From positions 62,001 to 126,000 of the forward strand of contig RAYB01000002.1 in NCBI GenBank assembly GCA_003669055.1: a stretch of DNA of 64,000 nucleotides, in the 5' to 3' direction. The notes under the pieces are model-generated. The model searched no databases and was not told the DNA's origin. It saw only the letters and a list, made by a program, of their open reading frames with translations. Made by a program: the position numbers and the translations under genes. Of the stretch, positions 33,426 to 41,848 are shown one piece after another. This DNA comes from a bacterium 1XD21-70 (GTDB taxonomy: Bacteria; Bacillota; Clostridia; Lachnospirales; Lachnospiraceae). Position 1 is the first letter of the stretch. Each line of letters starts with the position of its first letter.

Positions 33426-34772
33426 TTACGGATTGCCGCCCTTTCCGTTTTTTTTCTGTGTCGGCAGCACGAGGTTCAAAAAAACCGCCGCAATCGTGGC
33501 AATCACCACCGGGGACTTCCCGAATATGGTAGTCACCCAAGACGGGAACTGCGCCAGGGAAGCCGATGCCTGGGTCACTCCCACCCCAATGGCCACTGCC
33601 AACCCCACCACAGACATATTCCTGAAATGCATCTCCTGGGAGGTGATCAGCTTCATCCCTGTCATGGCAATGGAGGCAAACACGGAAATGGTAGCCCCTC
33701 CCAGCACACACTGGGGGATGGTGGTAAGCAGCGCCGAGAACTTGGGCATTAACCCGGCAAACAAAAGAATCCCTGCCGCCAGCCCCAGTACTACCCGGTT
33801 GATCACTTTGGTTGTGGTGACAATTCCCACATTCTGGCTATAGCTGGCTGTGGGCAGCCCGCCCAGCAGCGCACCCAGCACATTGGTGCAGCCATACCCG
33901 ACAATCGCCCCCTTCAGTTCCTTGTCCGTGGGCTCCCTGTCCATGCTGCCTGTCGTTGTGGCCGTAAAATCCCCGATGGCCTGGATCGCATTGATGGCAA
34001 ACAAAAGCCCGATCGCCACACACGAGGAGGGTTCAAACTCCACCCCGAAATGTATCAGGTTCGGCATCTGAAACAGGTTTGCCTGGGACACTGCACTCAA
34101 ATCCACCATCCCAAAGAAGCAGCCGATCACATACCCGCCTACCATCCCGGTCAAAATAGACGATAATTTTAAAAATCCTTTTGTAAAATGATTTAAAAAT
34201 GTCACGATAGCTAAAGTGAGAAACGCCACCAGCCAGTTCGTCCAATGCCCATAATCCGGGCTGGCCGTGCCTCCTGCCATATAGTTAATCGCTGTGGGAT
34301 ACAAGGACAAGCCGATGGTAAACACCACGGTTCCCGTCACCAGCGGCGGAAACAGCTTCCGGATACGGTCAATAAAAAACCCGATAACAACCGCAATGAT
34401 CCCCCCCACAGCCTGAGCCCCAAATATAGCGGCAATCCCAAAATCCGTGGCAATCGCCTGCATGCTCGCCACATAGGCAAAGCTGACCCCCATGATCACC
34501 GGCAGCCCGGATCCCAGCCGCAGCCCGCCCTTTTTCCCGACCGGAAACAGCTGCAGAAACGTAGAAAGCGCTGATACCACCAGTGCCGCCTGAATCAGCA
34601 CTACCCGGTTCGGGTTGTCTAGCTTCCCGGCTCCCGCCACGATAATCGCTGGCGTCACACATCCCACAATCATTGCCACCACATGCTGCAAAGCCAATGG
34701 CAGCGCCTCACACATCCCTGGGATCCCATCCAGTTCAAATATGGAACCCTTCTTTTTCTTCCTTTCCTCCAT
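33426..34772 (-). CDS. Purine (xanthine/uracil family, NCS2) permease
   Basis: About 448 residues with some 12-14 membrane spans. Family motifs are visible: LALQHVVAMIVG at the start of TM1, GGLRLGSGLPVIMGVSF in TM3, and GGLPTASYSQNVG, the region that contains substrate ligands in XanQ/UapA. It should be a proton-coupled importer of xanthine, urate or a similar base. It is directly followed by the molybdenum hydroxylase. I prefer ATG 34772, which gives a normal family N-terminus; an ATG at 34826 lies in frame without a ribosome site. A perfect TetR-type palindrome at 34846-34865 lies upstream. Confidence 0.88.
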   Translation of the reverse strand: MEERKKKKGSIFELDGIPGMCEALPLALQHVVAMIVGCVTPAIIVAGAGKLDNPNRVVLIQAALVVSALSTFLQLFPVGKKGGLRLGSGLPVIMGVSFAYVASMQAIATDFGIAAIFGAQAVGGIIAVVIGFFIDRIRKLFPPLVTGTVVFTIGLSLYPTAINYMAGGTASPDYGHWTNWLVAFLTLAIVTFLNHFTKGFLKLSSILTGMVGGYVIGCFFGMVDLSAVSQANLFQMPNLIHFGVEFEPSSCVAIGLLFAINAIQAIGDFTATTTGSMDREPTDKELKGAIVGYGCTNVLGALLGGLPTASYSQNVGIVTTTKVINRVVLGLAAGILLFAGLMPKFSALLTTIPQCVLGGATISVFASIAMTGMKLITSQEMHFRNMSVVGLAVAIGVGVTQASASLAQFPSWVTTIFGKSPVVIATIAAVFLNLVLPTQKKNGKGGNP

Positions 34773-34845
34773 GGCTATACCCCGTACTCTCCTGATCCCC
34801 CGAAAAACTCCGGTCTTTGCACACATCGTTTCCCGGGCTTGTTAT

Positions 34846-34865
34846 TAGATTGACTATTCAATCTA
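34846..34865. promoter_or_regulatory. TetR-type operator upstream of the purine permease
   Basis: TAGATTGA-CTAT-TCAATCTA, a perfect inverted repeat with 8-bp arms. Two related copies occur at 41552-41571 and 57574-57593. The neighbouring TetR gene (34966-35571) is the obvious candidate binder. Confidence 0.7.
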
Positions 34866-34965
34866 TTTCGTGCAGGCGGATCCCTTTCCCAGGCATCCTT
34901 TCGGGTGTGCGGCCGTCTTATCTGCCCGCGCACCCGTTTTCCAAGCCGCAGCCCTTAACAGCTTC

Positions 34966-35571
34966 TTATGCCTTCCTAGCAGACTCAATCCGCTTTAACA
35001 CCATCTCCTCCGCCATCGCAAAATACCCGTCCGCATCAAAATCCTTCTTATCCACCAGCATCTGGATCGACGCCCCTTCCAGCAGTGAAACCGTCAGATA
35101 AGGAATCATTTCCTTCTCCTCTTCCCCCATCTCCGGGCAGAAACGGATCAGGATCTCCCGGATGCTGTCCCGCCACTCCATGTAAGCCTTCTGGAAGCGC
35201 CCCTGTATCCTGGGATTGATCTTTGACTGCACGATAAAATCCAGTTCCGCAAAATCATAATCCCTCTTCCGTGTGATCATCTGCTTCTTCTGCTGGAAAA
35301 AGACATGAAGCTGTTCTTGCAGCGTGTCCTTGCTCTTCCTTTTCAGTGCCTCCTGCATGGTATAAAACTCATTCAGCACATGCTCCTGCAGCCCCTCCAA
35401 GAGTTCCTCCTTTGTCTTGTAATAATAATGGACATTGGACTGCACCATATCGGCGTGTTCTGCAATCAGATGCATCCTCGTCCCGCTGATCGTCTCCTCG
35501 TTGACCACCTTCAAGGCCGCCTTTAAAATTTTCTCTGTTGTATTTGAATACTGCGACGAATCCTCTCTCAT
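34966..35571 (-). CDS. TetR/AcrR family regulator of the purine cluster
   Basis: About 201 residues. The N-terminal helix-turn-helix reads EKILKAALKVVNEETISGTR, MHLIAEHADM and VQSNVHYYYKTKEELLEGL. The rest is the ligand-binding, dimerising helical domain. It is likely a repressor that releases DNA when a purine-derived molecule binds; the effector is unknown. The ATG at 35571 follows GGAGGAG. It has its own promoter (35611-35639) within the cluster, between hydA and the permease. Three matching palindromes in the window lie before genes of the same pathway. Confidence 0.85.
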   Translation of the reverse strand: MREDSSQYSNTTEKILKAALKVVNEETISGTRMHLIAEHADMVQSNVHYYYKTKEELLEGLQEHVLNEFYTMQEALKRKSKDTLQEQLHVFFQQKKQMITRKRDYDFAELDFIVQSKINPRIQGRFQKAYMEWRDSIREILIRFCPEMGEEEKEMIPYLTVSLLEGASIQMLVDKKDFDADGYFAMAEEMVLKRIESARKA

Positions 35572-35610
35572 GTTCTCCTCCAAATTCACTTGTTGTCTGA
35601 TTCTCATCCC

Positions 35611-35639
35611 AGTATATCAATTACACATCCATTTCGCAA
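35611..35639 (-). promoter_or_regulatory. Promoter of the TetR-family gene
   Basis: On the minus strand TTGCGA (35634-35639) and TATACT (35611-35616) are 17 bp apart with a TGa extension. Confidence 0.65.
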
Positions 35640-35686
35640 TTCTTTTATCGCGCCCCCGGCAGATCAGGGAACCGTTTCGGCCGCCC

Positions 35687-37060
35687 TCACAGCCCGCGTC
35701 CGCCCCGGGACAGATACCGCCCTTTTGTCTCCTGGCATATCCTGCCGTTCTCTGCCGCCAGCCTTCCCCGCAGGAACACCTTTTCGGCACGTCCCTTTAA
35801 CTCCATGCCCTCATAAGGGGTATAGTCCACATTCTGCACCTGGCTGGCTGCACGGATGGTCCACTCTGCCGCCGGATCCCAGACCACCACATCCGCGTCG
35901 CTCCCCGGCGCCAGCACCCCCTTTTTAGGATACATCCCAAAAATCCTGGCCGGGCGTTCTGACAGAAGGCGGCACATCTCTTCCACCCCCGTCCTCCCGC
36001 TGTTCACGCCAAAATGATAAAACAAGGCAGGACGGTGCTCCACCCCGGGCACGCCGCCGGGAATCCTGGTAAAATCAGAGATACCCCGCGTTTTCTGGCT
36101 GTCCATATGGAAGCTGCAGTGATCGGTTCCAACCATATCCAGTTCACCCCTGGAAACCGCCTCCCACAGCGCCTTAACATCCTCCCGCTTTCTCAGCGGC
36201 GGGGCGCAGACATAGGCGGCACCGGCAAACCCCGGCCTCTCATACAAAGAATCGTCCAGTACCAGGTACTGGGGGCAGGTCTCTGCAAAGACCTGCTGCC
36301 CCTCCTTTCGGCTTCGGCGCACCTCCCGCAGTCCCAAGAGAGAACTGAGATGTACGATATTGACCGGCGCACCTGCCAGCCTTGCCAGCACCAGCAGCCG
36401 GTGTATGGCCTCTGCTTCTGCCTCCGCCGGGCGGCTCCTCGGGTGCAGCCTTGGGCTGTTTTTTTCCCCGCGCTTTAGCTTAGCAGTAATCCCCTGGATG
36501 ATCCCCGGGTTCTCGCAGTGGACTCCTACGATGCCATTTTCTTCCTCCACTGCCTCCAGGATTTCCAAGATCTCCCTGTCATTTACCATCAGATTGCCAT
36601 ACGCCATATAGAGTTTGTAGGAAGTCACCCCCAGACGAGCCATGTCCTTGAGTTCCAGCCTCACAGCCGGGTTCCAGTCGGTGATTGACATATGAAACCC
36701 ATAATCACAGCATGCCTTCCCCCCGGCCATCCGGTGCCAACGGTCCAGCGCCTGTTTTAAGGATTCTCCCTTTTCCTGTGTGGTAAAGTCCAGCACAGAG
36801 GTTGTCCCCCCGGCCAGGGCTGCCCGCGTCCCGCTGGCAAAGTCATCTGCCGTGTGAAAATCACCGGCATCCAGGTCAAAATGCGTATGTGTGTCCACAA
36901 ACCCAGGGAAAAGATATTTGCCGGCAGCATCTATCACCTGCGCATCCCTTGCCGAAAGCCGCTCTCCCAGCTGCACAATCTTTTCTCCTTCGATCAAAAG
37001 GTCAGCCTCATACCATCCGGCGGAGGAGACAATCCTGCCATTTCTCAATAGATATTTCAT
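35687..37060 (-). CDS. hydA: Hydantoinase/dihydropyrimidinase-family cyclic amidohydrolase
   Basis: 457 residues of the amidohydrolase superfamily. Metal ligands appear as DTHTHFDLD, the carboxylated lysine in SYKLYMAYGN, GVHCENPG, VNIVHLSS and the catalytic Asp in MVGTDHCSF. It opens cyclic ureides such as hydantoins or dihydropyrimidines. In this setting it probably opens an imidazole- or pyrimidine-derived ring from purine breakdown. It follows ygfK by 35 bp and shares its operon. ATG 37060 has GAGGG upstream. The natural substrate is not fixed by the sequence. Confidence 0.87.
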   Translation of the reverse strand: MKYLLRNGRIVSSAGWYEADLLIEGEKIVQLGERLSARDAQVIDAAGKYLFPGFVDTHTHFDLDAGDFHTADDFASGTRAALAGGTTSVLDFTTQEKGESLKQALDRWHRMAGGKACCDYGFHMSITDWNPAVRLELKDMARLGVTSYKLYMAYGNLMVNDREILEILEAVEEENGIVGVHCENPGIIQGITAKLKRGEKNSPRLHPRSRPAEAEAEAIHRLLVLARLAGAPVNIVHLSSLLGLREVRRSRKEGQQVFAETCPQYLVLDDSLYERPGFAGAAYVCAPPLRKREDVKALWEAVSRGELDMVGTDHCSFHMDSQKTRGISDFTRIPGGVPGVEHRPALFYHFGVNSGRTGVEEMCRLLSERPARIFGMYPKKGVLAPGSDADVVVWDPAAEWTIRAASQVQNVDYTPYEGMELKGRAEKVFLRGRLAAENGRICQETKGRYLSRGGRGL

Positions 37061-37095
37061 CCTATGCCCTCACGTCTGTCCCGTTGCTTTCTAAA

Positions 37096-40092
37096 TTAAA
37101 GATACAGATATCGGTATTCTTCCTCAACCGCCAGGATCACTTGGCGCAGCCCTTCCTCCAACGTACAGGTTTGTTCCCGCAGCCCGTATTCTTTGACCTG
37201 GCCAGCCAGGCGTACCTTTACCCTCAGGGAATCATGATCCAGCACCACAAAGCCTTCATTTTTGCTGTTCCCAAAATCCTCGGTATTGGCAAACAGGGTA
37301 AACTTATCCTGGTACGGCGCACTGCTGTAAGGGCAGAAACTCTTGCAGTTCCCGCACTCGTTACACATATAGTCTATATGTACGATGGCCGGCATTTTTT
37401 GGCCTGGCACCCGGATGGCGGCATTGGCGCGGTTCGGGCAGACATCCACACAGTTTTCACAGATATGGCTGCACTCTAAGCAGCGCTGCTGCTCCCCATC
37501 CGCCTCATTTGCATGGATCAAAATTCCCTTCTTCCCGGCAGCTGCCTGCACATCGCAGTGATCCTCCAGCGCCTGTGCTTCCCCTGTGCCCAGGATTGCA
37601 TTGGCCGCAATCCTGGCATCGCGGATCGCCATGACGATGGTGGCCGGCTTCGCTGCCCCGTCACCGATGGCATAGACCCCCTTCTGGCTGGTCTCCATGG
37701 TGGCAGGATCCAGAACCGGGATCCCTTTTCCATTCAGGGCAATGCCAAAACGTGCATACATCTCAGAGTCTACCCGTTCCCCCAGGGAAGCAATGACGGA
37801 ATCTGCGGGAATTGTTATCTCCTCCTCGGTCTCCACCGGACGCTGCCTGCCGCTTTCATCCATGTCGCCCAGCACCACCTTGCGGCAGGTCAGAAGGCCG
37901 TTTTTCTGGGTCTTTGGCGCCAGCAGTTCCCGGAAAAGCACGCCTTCCTCCATGGCCTCTGACAATTCCTCCTCATCTGCAGGCATGTAGCACTTTGTCC
38001 GGCGGTAGGCCACAGTCACATCCTCCACCCCAGGCATGCGCTTTGCCATCCGTGCTGCATCCATGGCCGTATTGCCGGCGCCGACCACGACCACATGCTT
38101 CCCTAGTTTCAGGGAATCCGGCCGAGCCTTGGCCGCCTCCAAAAATTCCACGGCATTGTACTCCTTTTCCGTCTCCACCCCAATAGGCATCCCCTTGCGG
38201 GCGCCGACCGCCAGGACAATGGCATCATACCCTTGTGCCCTTAGTTCAGACAAATCATGGATTTCCACGCCGCCTGCAAACTCCGCGCCGTAAGCCTTTG
38301 CCAGTTCCACATCACGGGCAATGGCTTCCCGCTCAATCCTGAAATCCGGGATCACGTTGCGGACTGTGCCGCCAAAATGCTCCGAACGGTCAAATACCTT
38401 CACCTGGGCGCCGCCCCGGGCCAGGAAAGAGGCACAGGCAATCCCTGCCGGGCCGGCTCCCACGATTGCCACGCGCTTTCCCGTGCTGCTGCCCTTCTGC
38501 CCGGAGATCTTCCTCATCACTGCCTCATAGCCGCCTTTGGCTGCCTTCAGCTTCGTGCTGCGGATATTCACCGGCTCCTCGTAGAAATTGCGGCTGCATT
38601 TGCCCATGCAGCGGTGATTGCAGAGAGTCCCTGTCATAAAGGGCAGCGGGTTCTTGTCCAGGATCACTTCCAGCGCCTCCTCCTGCTTCCCCTCTCCCAC
38701 CAGCCGGATATAGGCCGGGATATCCTGGTGAATCGGGCAGCCCTCCATGCAGGGAGCCGTAAAGCAGTCCAAAAGGGGCACCTTTTTCTCCATCTTCCGG
38801 CTCGGCAACGGCTTGGCCGGCTTCACATGGTGGGGATCCTTTTTGATATCCTCAACCAGCCTGCCCAGGCCGTCCACGTCCACGCCGGTAAAGGCACGGT
38901 ATTCCTGCCGGGACAATTTCTCTGCCATCTGTACATTCCGGTTATAGCCGCCGGGCTTTAACAGGGTGGTTGCCACAGTCACCGGCCAGATGCCTAAGCC
39001 GTATATCCGTCCAATGTTGTAATAATCCGCCCCGCCGGAATAGGAAATCCGCAGCTTGCCGCCAAAGGCTTTGCTGAGGCGGTAGGCAACCGTTAAGGAG
39101 AGGGCACACAAGGACTTGCCGGACATATACATTTCCTCGCTGGGCAGTTCTTTTCTGGTCACATCCACAGGGAAGGTGTTGGTGATCTTTACCCCGAATT
39201 CTACCCCCTTCTCCGCCGCCAGCGCCATCAGGCGCCCGAACATGGGAACCGCATCCTCAAACTGTAAGTCATCTTTAAAATGGAAATCCCCAAACGCCAC
39301 ATAGCCGTACCCCATTTGGTCCATGATGCCCCTGGCCTCCTCATAGCCTAGCAGCGTCGGGTTGCATTTGACAAATGTGTTCAGCCCTTTTTCCTTAATT
39401 AAATAGGAAACAATGCCTTCGATCTCCTGGGGCGGGCAGCCATGCAAGGTGGACACTGTGGCTGAGCGGCAAATCCTGGAGGGGATATTGTCAATGTCCT
39501 CCTCCGTCAGACGGCAAAACCGTCCCCGGTTCTCTTTTAGCCACCGGATGCTCTCCACAAAAACCGGGTGGTCTTTGGCCTCCATCATATCCCGGATATA
39601 GGTGTCAATCTTCTCCGACCGGATCCCTGCCAGGTCATAGCCCACGCTGATATTGAACACAAACCCGTCCTCTGCCCCAATCTGCCATTCCTTTGACAAT
39701 GCCTTTAGGGCTACCCAGGCCTTTACATACTCCCCGTATGCCTGGTGCACATAGAGTTCTGTTGACCACTCGCAGTTGTAGCATTCGTCCTCTGCCAAAA
39801 TGCACGGCTTGTTCACCGGCAAATCCTCCCCGTCGAGGATCTGCACGGTCTTGAGTTCAAAGAAACGGCATCCGGTCAGATAGGCCGCGATAATATTCTG
39901 AGCCAGCTGGGTGTTCGGCCCCGCGGCCGGCCCAAATGGCGTCTCGATCCTTTCCCCGAAAATGGACAGGGTTTTGGCCGGGTCTGCCTGGTACTGCTTC
40001 CTCACCCCAAATACGGTGCCCTGCTTCTTTTTCTCCTCCAAAATCCAATTCATCAGATTCCCAAACGGAATCGGTGTCATTCTGTCTCCCAT
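37096..40092 (-). CDS. ygfK: YgfK-type iron-sulfur flavoprotein (putative selenate reductase subunit family)
   Basis: About 998 residues. The N-terminal 420 residues form a dihydroorotate-dehydrogenase-like barrel (TPFGPAAGPNTQLAQNII, GFVFNISVGYDLAG). A middle cysteine region (CFTAPCMEGCPIHQDIP) and an FAD/NAD(P) module (VAIVGAGPAGIACASFLARG, VVVGAGNTAMDAARMAKR) resemble the small subunit of glutamate synthase. The C-terminus carries two 4Fe-4S motifs (CSHICENCVDVCPN, CNECGNCKSFCPY). It looks like an electron-transfer enzyme that could reduce a purine intermediate or accept electrons from the Mo hydroxylase, which lacks an FAD subunit. The start is ATG 40092 after AAAGGA. Confidence 0.88.
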   Translation of the reverse strand: MGDRMTPIPFGNLMNWILEEKKKQGTVFGVRKQYQADPAKTLSIFGERIETPFGPAAGPNTQLAQNIIAAYLTGCRFFELKTVQILDGEDLPVNKPCILAEDECYNCEWSTELYVHQAYGEYVKAWVALKALSKEWQIGAEDGFVFNISVGYDLAGIRSEKIDTYIRDMMEAKDHPVFVESIRWLKENRGRFCRLTEEDIDNIPSRICRSATVSTLHGCPPQEIEGIVSYLIKEKGLNTFVKCNPTLLGYEEARGIMDQMGYGYVAFGDFHFKDDLQFEDAVPMFGRLMALAAEKGVEFGVKITNTFPVDVTRKELPSEEMYMSGKSLCALSLTVAYRLSKAFGGKLRISYSGGADYYNIGRIYGLGIWPVTVATTLLKPGGYNRNVQMAEKLSRQEYRAFTGVDVDGLGRLVEDIKKDPHHVKPAKPLPSRKMEKKVPLLDCFTAPCMEGCPIHQDIPAYIRLVGEGKQEEALEVILDKNPLPFMTGTLCNHRCMGKCSRNFYEEPVNIRSTKLKAAKGGYEAVMRKISGQKGSSTGKRVAIVGAGPAGIACASFLARGGAQVKVFDRSEHFGGTVRNVIPDFRIEREAIARDVELAKAYGAEFAGGVEIHDLSELRAQGYDAIVLAVGARKGMPIGVETEKEYNAVEFLEAAKARPDSLKLGKHVVVVGAGNTAMDAARMAKRMPGVEDVTVAYRRTKCYMPADEEELSEAMEEGVLFRELLAPKTQKNGLLTCRKVVLGDMDESGRQRPVETEEEITIPADSVIASLGERVDSEMYARFGIALNGKGIPVLDPATMETSQKGVYAIGDGAAKPATIVMAIRDARIAANAILGTGEAQALEDHCDVQAAAGKKGILIHANEADGEQQRCLECSHICENCVDVCPNRANAAIRVPGQKMPAIVHIDYMCNECGNCKSFCPYSSAPYQDKFTLFANTEDFGNSKNEGFVVLDHDSLRVKVRLAGQVKEYGLREQTCTLEEGLRQVILAVEEEYRYLYL

Positions 40093-40159
40093 GGTTTTCC
40101 TTTCCCCCACTGCACGTTCCTTTGTGCCTGTTCTTCTTTACTCCATTTCTCTTCTGCCA

Positions 40160-41491
40160 TTACCCGTTGATGCTCCTGGCTAGTTCTGCTGCTGCCTGGC
40201 GGCAGTCTGCCATCTCCTTTGCCTCGTCTGCTACCAGGATCTCCCGGTCTTTCATCAGAACCTTCCCGTTGCAGACAGTGGCCTGCACCATCGTGCCGTT
40301 GACCCCGAACAGCAGATGGCCATTGATATTGCCCGCATCCAGAGGGGTCAGCGGGTCATAGGCAGCCACGATCACATCCGCCGCTGCCCCTTCCCTCAGC
40401 ACGCCCAGGGGGGTGTCAAAATAGCGGTTGGCAATCCGGGGATTCCCCTCAAACAGCATGGCCGGGATCTCACCCCAGGCAGCATTGGCATCGCAGAGGG
40501 AATGCTTGTGCAGCACATTGGCTACCTTATAAGATTCCAGCATGTCATGGGTGTATCCGTCCGTGCCCAGGCCGGTGAGGATGCCTTTCTTAAAAATCTC
40601 CATGGTCGGCGGGCAGCCGCAGGCATTCCCCATGTTCGATTCCGGGTTGTGCACCACCATGGTGTCCGTGGCCTTCAAAAGTTCCATCTCCTGCTCATTC
40701 ACATAAATGCAATGGGCTGTGATGGTCTTCTCCCCCAGCAGTCCGTGGTCCATCAGGCGGTTCACAATCCGCTTCCCATGCTTTTTCAGGCAGTCATGCA
40801 GATCCTCGATCCCTTCTGCCACATGGATATGTACGCCCACGCCCTCCGGCATCTCCTCCCGGCACAGGGCAAAGGTCTCATCGGAAATGGTAAACTGGGC
40901 ATGCATCCCCATCATCGCTTTTTGCATATCCTCCTTTCGGGAAAGGGTATAGCGGATGAAATCCGCATTCTCCTTTATGCCGGCCCGCGCCTTGTCTTTG
41001 CCGTCCCGGTCAGAGACCTCATAGCAAAGGCAGGTCCTCACCCCCAGCTTCCCTGCTGCCTCCGCAATCCGAAACAGGCTGCCCTCAACAGAGCCAAAGC
41101 TGGCATGGTGGTCAAAGACTGTGGTCACCCCGTTTTTGATGCAGTCTATATAGGTAGCCATGGCGCTGTGCCAGGTCTGGCTAAGCGTCAGGTGGCGGTC
41201 AATCGTCCACCACATCCCGTCTAAGATATCAAGAAACCCCTTCGGATTGTATCCGTTGATGGACAGCCCCCTGGCCATGGCGCTGTAGATATGCTCATGG
41301 GTATTGACAAAACCAGGCATGATCAGCTGCCCCTTGGCATCCAGCCGCTCTGCCTGGGGGTATTTCCTTTTTAGTTCCTCAAAGCCCCCTACCTCCCGGA
41401 TCACTTTCCCGTCCAGCACCACCCCTCCGTCCTGAACCAAGGGATTTTGGGCATCTCTTGTGACTACAGTGCCCTTTCCTACAAGAATCAT
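40160..41491 (-). CDS. ssnA: Putative aminohydrolase SsnA
   Basis: 443 residues of the amidohydrolase superfamily. Metal ligands are visible as MPGFVNTHEHIYSAMARG, VHIHVAEG, TAHCIYVNEQE and GLGTDGYTHD. SsnA proteins accompany YgfK and molybdenum hydroxylases and are assigned hydrolytic deamination or ring opening in purine use; the exact reaction is not settled. It is the first gene of the leftward operon, with a TTGACA-17-TACTAT promoter, two A/T palindromes upstream of it and a TetR-like site over the start of transcription. ATG 41491 has GGAGAAG upstream. Confidence 0.88.
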   Translation of the reverse strand: MILVGKGTVVTRDAQNPLVQDGGVVLDGKVIREVGGFEELKRKYPQAERLDAKGQLIMPGFVNTHEHIYSAMARGLSINGYNPKGFLDILDGMWWTIDRHLTLSQTWHSAMATYIDCIKNGVTTVFDHHASFGSVEGSLFRIAEAAGKLGVRTCLCYEVSDRDGKDKARAGIKENADFIRYTLSRKEDMQKAMMGMHAQFTISDETFALCREEMPEGVGVHIHVAEGIEDLHDCLKKHGKRIVNRLMDHGLLGEKTITAHCIYVNEQEMELLKATDTMVVHNPESNMGNACGCPPTMEIFKKGILTGLGTDGYTHDMLESYKVANVLHKHSLCDANAAWGEIPAMLFEGNPRIANRYFDTPLGVLREGAAADVIVAAYDPLTPLDAGNINGHLLFGVNGTMVQATVCNGKVLMKDREILVADEAKEMADCRQAAAELARSING

Positions 41492-41551
41492 CCCGCTTCT
41501 CCTTTCCCAACTGTTGCTTTTGCCCGGACATATCCGGATTTTATTAAGTTT

Positions 41552-41571
41552 TTTATTGATTATTCAATCTA
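41552..41571. promoter_or_regulatory. TetR-type operator at the ssnA promoter
   Basis: TTTATTGA-TTAT-TCAATCTA. The right arm and centre match the permease-upstream site; the left arm has two differences. It lies directly downstream of the -10 box, so binding would block transcription. Confidence 0.6.
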
Positions 41572-41577
41572 ATTATG

Positions 41578-41606
41578 ATAGTAATACATTTTATTTTTAT
41601 TGTCAA
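41578..41606 (-). promoter_or_regulatory. ssnA operon promoter
   Basis: On the minus strand TTGACA (41601-41606) and TACTAT (41578-41583) are 17 bp apart. Confidence 0.7.
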
Positions 41607-41616
41607 TAGCAAAATC

Positions 41617-41653
41617 TAAAAAATATTTTTTATACTAAAATATTTTTAGTATA
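41617..41653. promoter_or_regulatory. Paired A/T palindromes upstream of the ssnA promoter
   Basis: TAAAAAAT-ATTTTTTA (41617-41632), followed on the minus strand by G as in TTTTTTAG, lies 10 bp upstream of the -35. TATACTAAAA-TAT-TTTTAGTATA (41631-41653) lies just behind it. The same arrangement, TTTTTTAG then about 8 bp then TTGACA, occurs at 55462-55490 before the YheO-like gene. Confidence 0.6.
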
Positions 41654-41697
41654 TCATGGATGGGCATGTAAGGCTCCTGTTTTATTTTTACGCAGAC

Positions 41698-41731
41698 AAA
41701 GCCCGGTCCCTTTTACAAAGGATCGGGCTTT
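41698..41731. terminator. Terminator between the purine and 8-oxoguanine deaminase operons
   Basis: AAAGCCCGGTCC (41698-41709) pairs with GGATCGGGCTTT (41720-41731), with one G-T pair. It lies just past the stop of the leftward gene at 41849. Confidence 0.65.
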
Positions 41732-41848
41732 TGCCAAATAATCATTCCCCAGCCCCTTTTTCGTAACCAAAAACTGGCAAATGATATCCTTAGAAACGTT
41801 ATATCAAATTTTCTGTGGCCCCACAGCCAGGAAAAAACAAATACTTTG

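Larger units (their letters stand above)
41492..41848. other. Control region between ssnA and the 8-oxoguanine deaminase gene
   Basis: From right to left it holds the terminator shared by the two operons (41698-41731), two A/T palindromes (41617-41653), the ssnA promoter (41578-41606), the TetR-like site (41552-41571) and a short hairpin CCGGA-TATG-TCCGG in the ssnA leader (near 41526-41539). There is no open frame of note. The interval is very AT-rich. Confidence 0.7.

Noticed and set aside
34773-34965. Purine riboswitch before the NCS2 permease
   Set aside because: None of the conserved purine aptamer loops is present; only the TetR-type palindrome was found.
40316-41224. 302-codon open frame opposite ssnA
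   Set aside because: Fully antisense to a conserved gene with no family features of its own.
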